A DNA stretch of 64,000 nucleotides from Paenibacillus polymyxa (GTDB lineage: Bacteria; Bacillota; Bacilli; Paenibacillales; Paenibacillaceae): NCBI RefSeq assembly GCF_018614975.1, contig NZ_JAGGNR010000011.1, forward strand, positions 124,001-188,000. The letters run 5' to 3'. The position numbers and the translations under genes were made by a program. The notes below the pieces were generated by a model. The model saw only the letters and a program-made list of their open reading frames with translations, was not told the origin of the DNA and made no database searches. This document shows, piece by piece, positions 59,493 through 64,000 of the stretch; positions within the stretch are counted from its first letter, which is position 1; every line of letters starts with the position of its first letter.

Positions 59493-60596
59493 TTGGAAAT
59501 GATCAATGATGAATTTTATATGGCACTGGCATTGGATATGGCGGAACGAGCACAGGGACAGACGGGGATTAATCCGGTCGTTGGATGTGTAGTTGTGAAA
59601 GAGGGTCGTATTGTAGGCCTGGGGAGCCATCTGAAACGTGGAACCGGTCATGCAGAAGTGCATGCACTTAACATGGCAGGCAGTGATGCAGAAGGAAGTA
59701 CGGTATACGTTACACTTGAGCCTTGTAGTCATTATGGCAAGACGCCACCTTGTAGTGAACGCCTGATTCATGAAAAGGTAAAACGTGTTGTGGTATGTTG
59801 TGAAGATCCAAATCCGCAAGTATCCGGCAGAGGCATAAGCATGCTTCGTCAACAAGGCATTGAAGTTGAAGTTGGCGTACTGCGTGATCGTGGTAGACGC
59901 ATGAATGAAAAATTCATTAAGTTTATTACAACGGGCCTACCTTTTGTGACACTGAAGACGGCTACTACTCTGGATGGGAAAATTGCTACTCGCAGCGGAG
60001 ACAGCAAGTGGATCTCCAACGAGCCTGCTCGTGAGATTGTGCATGCCCTTCGTCATCGTCACCAGGGAATCATGGTTGGCGTCGATACGGTGATCGCAGA
60101 TAATCCGGAGCTTACAACCCGCATGCAAGTGGAAGGCATTAGTCCAGTGCGCATTGTGGTGGATTCCAAGTTACGTCTTCCTGTAGGTGCCAAAATGGTT
60201 AAGGATGGTCTTGCTCCAACATGGGTGCTGACAACAGACGAAGCAAGACCTGAAGCTGCTGAGCGTTTGGAAGCCTACGGCGTCGAAATTATACGCTGTG
60301 GTCCTGGACCACGTGTAGATCTGTTAAACGGACTTAGCAAGTTGGGTGAGCGTGAGATTGGTTCAATTTTGCTTGAAGGTGGAGGCACCTTAAATGGAGC
60401 CATGCTGGAGGCACGGTTGGTCGATCGATTGCTGATGTTCATCGCTCCGAAGATTGTAGGCGGTTATGATACACCTGGAAGCTTCCGCTTCGAGGGTGTG
60501 GAACATATGAATCAGGCGATTCAATTGAATCAGTTGGAGATCGAACAAGTTGGAGATAATATCAGTATTGGCGGTATTCCGGTGTGGCCTGAATAA
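59493..60596 (+). CDS. ribD: Bifunctional riboflavin biosynthesis deaminase/reductase
   Basis: RibD deaminates and then reduces the pyrimidine intermediate of riboflavin synthesis. The 367-aa protein has the deaminase zinc motif GHAEVHAL (about residues 49-56) with PCSHYGKTPPC. In the reductase domain, KTATTLDGKIATRSGDSKWIS and GSILLEGGGTLNGAML stand out. The start is TTG at 59493 with GGGGTG 7 nt upstream; an ATG at 59499 is 13 nt from it. It is the first gene of the rib operon under the FMN riboswitch. Confidence 0.96.
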   Translation: MEMINDEFYMALALDMAERAQGQTGINPVVGCVVVKEGRIVGLGSHLKRGTGHAEVHALNMAGSDAEGSTVYVTLEPCSHYGKTPPCSERLIHEKVKRVVVCCEDPNPQVSGRGISMLRQQGIEVEVGVLRDRGRRMNEKFIKFITTGLPFVTLKTATTLDGKIATRSGDSKWISNEPAREIVHALRHRHQGIMVGVDTVIADNPELTTRMQVEGISPVRIVVDSKLRLPVGAKMVKDGLAPTWVLTTDEARPEAAERLEAYGVEIIRCGPGPRVDLLNGLSKLGEREIGSILLEGGGTLNGAMLEARLVDRLLMFIAPKIVGGYDTPGSFRFEGVEHMNQAIQLNQLEIEQVGDNISIGGIPVWPE

Positions 60597-60658
60597 ATAA
60601 ATGGATTCGAAAAAAAGTAAGTCAGGTTCTGTATAACTTGAAAAAGGGAGGCGGCAGC

Positions 60659-61327
60659 ATGTTTACCGGTTTGGTGGAAGAAGTCGGTCAGATCCGGCGT
60701 ATTGGTCGGAAAGGCGAAGCGATGGTCCTGAATATCGGAGCTTCCGCCATCATGGACGATCTGAAGATTGGTGATAGTGTAGCAGTGAACGGCGTGTGCT
60801 TAACTGCGACAACGCTCGAAGGTGGAGGTTTTACCGCCGATGTAATGCCTGAAACCTATCGCCATACCAATCTCAGTCAGCTGCAATCTGGCAGTAAAGT
60901 TAATCTGGAGCGGGCCATGCAATCCGGCGGTCGTTTTGGCGGACATATCGTTCAAGGCCATGTTGATGGTACTGGAATCATTGGTAGTATAACACGTGAT
61001 CAGAATGCAATTGTGTTTGAGATCAAGCCTGATGATCACCAGTTGTTCAAATATCTGATCCCCAAAGGATCGGTTACACTGGACGGCATTAGCTTGACCG
61101 TTGTCCATACATCGGATACCGCATTCACGGTTTCCATTATCCCGCATACCATTGGTGAAACTGTACTAAATGTGAAAAAGACAGGGGATACCATTAATAT
61201 CGAATGCGATATTTTGGGCAAATATGTGGATCATCTGCTCCAGTATGGGAGAGGACATCGGGAGACGGGTGCTGGCAAGCCGCGCAGTATCAGTGAAGAT
61301 TTTCTCGCCAATCACGGATTCGCATAA
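60659..61327 (+). CDS. ribE: Riboflavin synthase alpha chain
   Basis: RibE dismutates two 6,7-dimethyl-8-ribityllumazine molecules to riboflavin. The 222-aa protein shows the two lumazine-binding repeats, starting MFTGLVEEVGQI and, in the second, GHIVQGHVDGTGIIG. Conserved signatures are SVAVNGVCLTAT and SVTLDGISLTV. The ATG at 60659 follows GGGAGGCGG by 4-5 nt; the frame is open to 60638. It is second in the rib operon. Confidence 0.95.
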   Translation: MFTGLVEEVGQIRRIGRKGEAMVLNIGASAIMDDLKIGDSVAVNGVCLTATTLEGGGFTADVMPETYRHTNLSQLQSGSKVNLERAMQSGGRFGGHIVQGHVDGTGIIGSITRDQNAIVFEIKPDDHQLFKYLIPKGSVTLDGISLTVVHTSDTAFTVSIIPHTIGETVLNVKKTGDTINIECDILGKYVDHLLQYGRGHRETGAGKPRSISEDFLANHGFA

Positions 61328-61359
61328 ATAGAGAACAGAAATAAACTGGAGGTGGACTA

Positions 61360-62592
61360 ATGTCAGAACAATCCATTTTGGATACAATAGAAGAAGCCAT
61401 ATATGATCTCATGCGTGGCAAACCCGTCATTGTTGTGGATGATGAAGATCGGGAGAATGAAGGCGATTTTATCGCTTTGGCCGAAAAGGCGACACCTGAA
61501 GTCATTAATTTCATGATTACTGAAGGTAGAGGTCTGGTCTGTGTTCCGATTACACAACAACGTGCGGACGAACTTAACTTGAAACCGATGGTTCAACAAA
61601 ATACGGATTTCCATGGAACAGCCTTCACCGTTTCTGTGGACCACAAAGACACAACAACAGGTATTTCGGCACATGAACGCTCTATTACCGTGAAAGGTCT
61701 GATCGATCCTGAGGCGAAAGCCGGGGACTTCCGTAAGCCTGGTCACATGTTCCCCCTGATTGCAAAAGACGGCGGTGTACTTCGGCGTGCCGGACATACG
61801 GAAGCGGCTGTAGATCTCGCTATCATGTGTGGTTCCTATCCTGCCGGCGTTATCTGTGAAGTGATTAAGGAAGATGGCACGATGGCCAGACTTCCGGATC
61901 TGCAGGAGATTGCCCGCAAACATGATCTGAAGCTGATCAGTATTCAGGACATGATTCGTTACCGTAACGAAAAAGAGCAGCTGGTTCAACGTGAAGTGGC
62001 TGTGCGTATGCCAACGGACTTTGGTGAATTTCAAGCGGTGGCTTATACAAACGCAGTGGACAATAAGGAACATGTGGCTTTGGTCAAAGGAGAAATTGAT
62101 GGTTCGAAACCTGTACTTGTACGTGTGCACTCTGAATGTTTGACAGGTGATGTATTCCATTCGCATCGTTGTGACTGTGGTCCGCAGTTTGATGCTGCAC
62201 TCAAACAGATTCACGAGGAAGGCAATGGTGTACTGCTTTATATGAGACAGGAAGGTCGGGGTATTGGCCTAATCAACAAACTAAAAGCCTATAAGCTGCA
62301 AGAGGAAGGTATGGATACTGTTGATGCAAACCTGAGTTTGGGCTTTGCTGCCGACTTGCGTGATTACGGAATTGGCGCTCAAATTCTGAAAGACCTTGGG
62401 GTTCGTCAGATCAGACTGCTAACTAACAACCCTCGTAAAATTAGAGGTCTTGAAGGATATGGACTTGAAGTCGTAGAGCGTGTCGCGATCCAGATGGAGG
62501 AGAACGAGGACAATACGGTTTATCTTCATACCAAACAAGCCAAGCTGGGGCATATGCTCAAGTTCGATGATATCGAGCAGAACGAACAGTAA
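61360..62592 (+). CDS. ribBA: Bifunctional DHBP synthase / GTP cyclohydrolase II
   Basis: RibBA makes dihydroxybutanone phosphate from ribulose-5-phosphate (N-terminal half) and opens GTP (C-terminal half). The 410-aa protein has the DHBP signature [13 protein letters not shown] (about residues 26-38) and [12 protein letters not shown]. The GTP cyclohydrolase II zinc site is [17 protein letters not shown] (about 258-274), followed by [10 protein letters not shown]. The ATG follows GGAGGTGG. It is third in the operon and complete. Confidence 0.97.
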   Translation: MSEQSILDTIEEAIYDLMRGKPVIVVDDEDRENEGDFIALAEKATPEVINFMITEGRGLVCVPITQQRADELNLKPMVQQNTDFHGTAFTVSVDHKDTTTGISAHERSITVKGLIDPEAKAGDFRKPGHMFPLIAKDGGVLRRAGHTEAAVDLAIMCGSYPAGVICEVIKEDGTMARLPDLQEIARKHDLKLISIQDMIRYRNEKEQLVQREVAVRMPTDFGEFQAVAYTNAVDNKEHVALVKGEIDGSKPVLVRVHSECLTGDVFHSHRCDCGPQFDAALKQIHEEGNGVLLYMRQEGRGIGLINKLKAYKLQEEGMDTVDANLSLGFAADLRDYGIGAQILKDLGVRQIRLLTNNPRKIRGLEGYGLEVVERVAIQMEENEDNTVYLHTKQAKLGHMLKFDDIEQNEQ

Positions 62593-62694
62593 ATATATTT
62601 TAGATGAATAACGTTCACTATGTAATTTATGGAAGAGATTAAATAGAGGTTTTCGTTACTTACGTTACATTATACCGTTAGGGAGATGAATTGA

Positions 62695-63162
62695 ATGCCA
62701 CAATTTTTTGAAGGACATTTAGTATCAGAAGGATCACGATATGGAGTTGTCGTTGGACGTTTCAACGAATTCATTACCAGTAAATTGCTTAGCGCAGCGC
62801 TCGATGCATTCAAACGTCACGGTGTGCAGGATGATGAAGTGGATGTAGCCTGGGTTCCAGGAGCGTTCGAAATCCCTCTGATTGCGCAGAAAATGGCGGA
62901 GAGCGGCAAATATGATGCGGTAATTACCCTGGGTACAGTCATTCGTGGATCCACTACGCATTACGATTATGTGTGCAACGAGATGGCTAAAGGGGTAGCA
63001 GCAATCAACCTGAAAACTGGCGTGCCTACAATCTTTGGACTGGTTACAACAGAAAATATTGAACAAGCGATTGAACGTGCCGGAACCAAGGCGGGTAACA
63101 AAGGTTGGGATGCAGCTACGGCGGCAATTGAGATGGCAAACTTGACGAAACAGCTAAAATAG
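62695..63162 (+). CDS. ribH: 6,7-dimethyl-8-ribityllumazine synthase
   Basis: RibH condenses the pyrimidine and butanone intermediates to lumazine and forms icosahedral shells. The 155-aa protein has [11 protein letters not shown] at the start, the substrate loop VPGAFEIP (about residues 56-63), [17 protein letters not shown] with the catalytic His and the end block [20 protein letters not shown]. The ATG has GGGAGATG about 7 nt upstream. It is the last rib gene here; ribT, present after ribH in B. subtilis, is absent before scpA. Confidence 0.96.
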   Translation: MPQFFEGHLVSEGSRYGVVVGRFNEFITSKLLSAALDAFKRHGVQDDEVDVAWVPGAFEIPLIAQKMAESGKYDAVITLGTVIRGSTTHYDYVCNEMAKGVAAINLKTGVPTIFGLVTTENIEQAIERAGTKAGNKGWDAATAAIEMANLTKQLK

Positions 63163-63182
63163 TGCTTATTTAATAGTAGTGC

Positions 63183-63245
63183 CCTGCTTTGCGCAGACGA
63201 ACACGGGAAACCGGATTCGGACGGCTTGGCAGGGTTTTGTATTTT
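63183..63245 (+). terminator. Possible terminator between ribH and scpA
   Basis: CCCTGC and GCAGGG at the ends of a region of about 60 nt can pair, with smaller inner hairpins, and a T-containing tract follows. The long loop makes this uncertain. Confidence 0.4.
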
Positions 63246-63266
63246 TCTGGCGGGAGGATTCGTCTA

Positions 63267-64000
63267 GTGACGGTAGTTACATACAAACTGGAGACTTTTG
63301 AAGGGCCTTTGGATCTGCTGCTTCATCTGATTGATAAGGCTGAGATTCATATCCAGGATATTCCCATCAGCGATATTACCGATCAATACATGGCGTACCT
63401 GCATTCGATGCAGGAACTGGAACTGGATATTACGAGTGAATTTCTGGTCATGGCAGCAACATTGCTGGCGATCAAGAGCAAACTTTTACTGCCTAAACCA
63501 CCGGTCATTGAGGATTTCGAGGATTATGATTATATGGAAGAAGAAGATTATGATCCACGTGCAGAGCTGATTGCACGTCTGATAGAATATCGCAAGTACA
63601 AGGGAATTGCGCGTCATCTTCATGCACGGGAGTGGGAACGCAGCCTTATATTTTCCAAAGAGCCCGAGGATCTGCGCCCCTATATGCCCGTAGAAGCCCA
63701 ATCGAACCCGGTTGAGGGTTTACACACCTCGGACCTGATTGCAGCATTTCAGAAGGCTATACGCAAGGCTGAGAAGCGTACAACTGTAACCCGAATCAAG
63801 CGGGATGAAATATCGGTTAAGGACCGGATACGGGATGTCATCGGCGCTTTGGAAAGTATGGGGCCGGGAGGCAGACTGTTATTTTCCAAGTTGATGGATG
63901 AGCATATCTATCGCCATGAGATTGTTGTCACTTTTCTGGCGGTGCTGGAACTGATGAAGATGAAGCAGATTGTCTGTTATCAGGAACGGATGTTTGAGGA
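63267..64000 (+). CDS. scpA: Segregation and condensation protein ScpA (3' end outside window)
   Basis: ScpA is the kleisin subunit that closes the SMC-ScpB ring for chromosome organisation. The frame starts at GTG 63267 with GGGAGG about 9 nt upstream and runs past the window edge. Residues after the start read TVVTYKLETFEGPLDLLLHL, then the conserved ISDITDQY and FLVMAATLLAIKSKLLLP, an acidic linker (EDFEDYDYMEEEDYDP) and later the RDVIGALESM region. About 244 codons are visible; the family is about 250 aa. It follows the rib operon as in B. subtilis. Confidence 0.95.
   Translation, partial: MTVVTYKLETFEGPLDLLLHLIDKAEIHIQDIPISDITDQYMAYLHSMQELELDITSEFLVMAATLLAIKSKLLLPKPPVIEDFEDYDYMEEEDYDPRAELIARLIEYRKYKGIARHLHAREWERSLIFSKEPEDLRPYMPVEAQSNPVEGLHTSDLIAAFQKAIRKAEKRTTVTRIKRDEISVKDRIRDVIGALESMGPGGRLLFSKLMDEHIYRHEIVVTFLAVLELMKMKQIVCYQERMFE

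Noticed and set aside
1..64000. tRNA, rRNA, CRISPR arrays, prophage or transposase genes
   Set aside because: None were found: no direct-repeat/spacer series, no cloverleaf-like segments and no integrase other than XerD.

Overview
The window is a chromosomal segment of a spore-forming Firmicute, most likely Paenibacillus or a close relative. The core gene order follows the Bacillus subtilis block spoIIIA-accBC-yqhY-nusB-folD-xseAB-ispA-dxs-tlyA-argR-recN-spoIVB-spo0A, then bkd, nudF, spoIIM-fur-xerD-pnp-dacF-spoIIA, spoVA-lysA-ppiB-rib-scpA. Amaps, a DUF2273 protein, LipB and two Paenibacillus-style intergenic repeats point away from Bacillus proper. No tRNA, rRNA, CRISPR array, prophage or intact insertion sequence was seen.

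Layout. 1-1.65 kb: end of aspartate kinase and a ComB-like phosphatase. 1.8-7.7 kb: the eight-gene spoIIIA operon behind a SigE-like promoter. 7.8-15.4 kb: acetyl-CoA carboxylase subunits, an Asp23/Gls24-AmaP-DUF2273 envelope module preceded by an unassigned structured RNA-like leader, then nusB, folD, xseAB and ispA. 15.6-24 kb: dxs, tlyA, a small membrane protein, argR, a repeat element, recN, spoIVB and spo0A with 0A boxes. 24-33.4 kb is an accessory stretch between spo0A and bkd: a shortened GGDEF protein, a FlxA-like coiled-coil protein, an iron-responsive island with four Fur boxes, two small zinc-ribbon proteins, thymidine kinase, an ion channel and a DUF2627 protein. 33.5-39.5 kb: branched-chain 2-oxoacid dehydrogenase (E3, E1alpha, E1beta, E2) and lipB. 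39.5-45.8 kb: two micro-genes (Prli42-like and MciZ-like), a PepT-like peptidase, nudF, an endonuclease Q-like PHP protein, spoIIM, fur, a DUF4227 gene and xerD. 45.9-49.9 kb: pnp, dacF, spoIIAA-AB-sigF. 49.9-52.5 kb: an inserted exporter/AraC pair and a 300-bp palindromic repeat. 52.5-64 kb: spoVAA, spoVAB, spoVAF, lysA, ppiB, an orphan gene, an FMN riboswitch with ribD-ribE-ribBA-ribH, and the start of scpA.

The main theme is sporulation: phosphorelay output (Spo0A), forespore commitment (SpoIIA/SigF), the mother-cell feeding-tube complex (SpoIIIA), engulfment (SpoIIM), the SigK checkpoint (SpoIVB) and germination-associated SpoVA proteins.

The most unusual item is at 26.1-28.6 kb. An AraC-type regulator reads, without a stop codon, into a siderophore-binding lipoprotein that carries its own promoter, Fur box, ribosome binding site and lipoprotein signal peptide. 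Just upstream lies a 39-codon remnant that resembles the regulator's own N-terminus, also between Fur boxes. Other points for follow-up are the structured leader at 9.7-9.9 kb, the divergent XerD active-site block, a thymidine kinase with a changed P-loop, and the two small genes on the minus strand near 39.5 and 41.0 kb.
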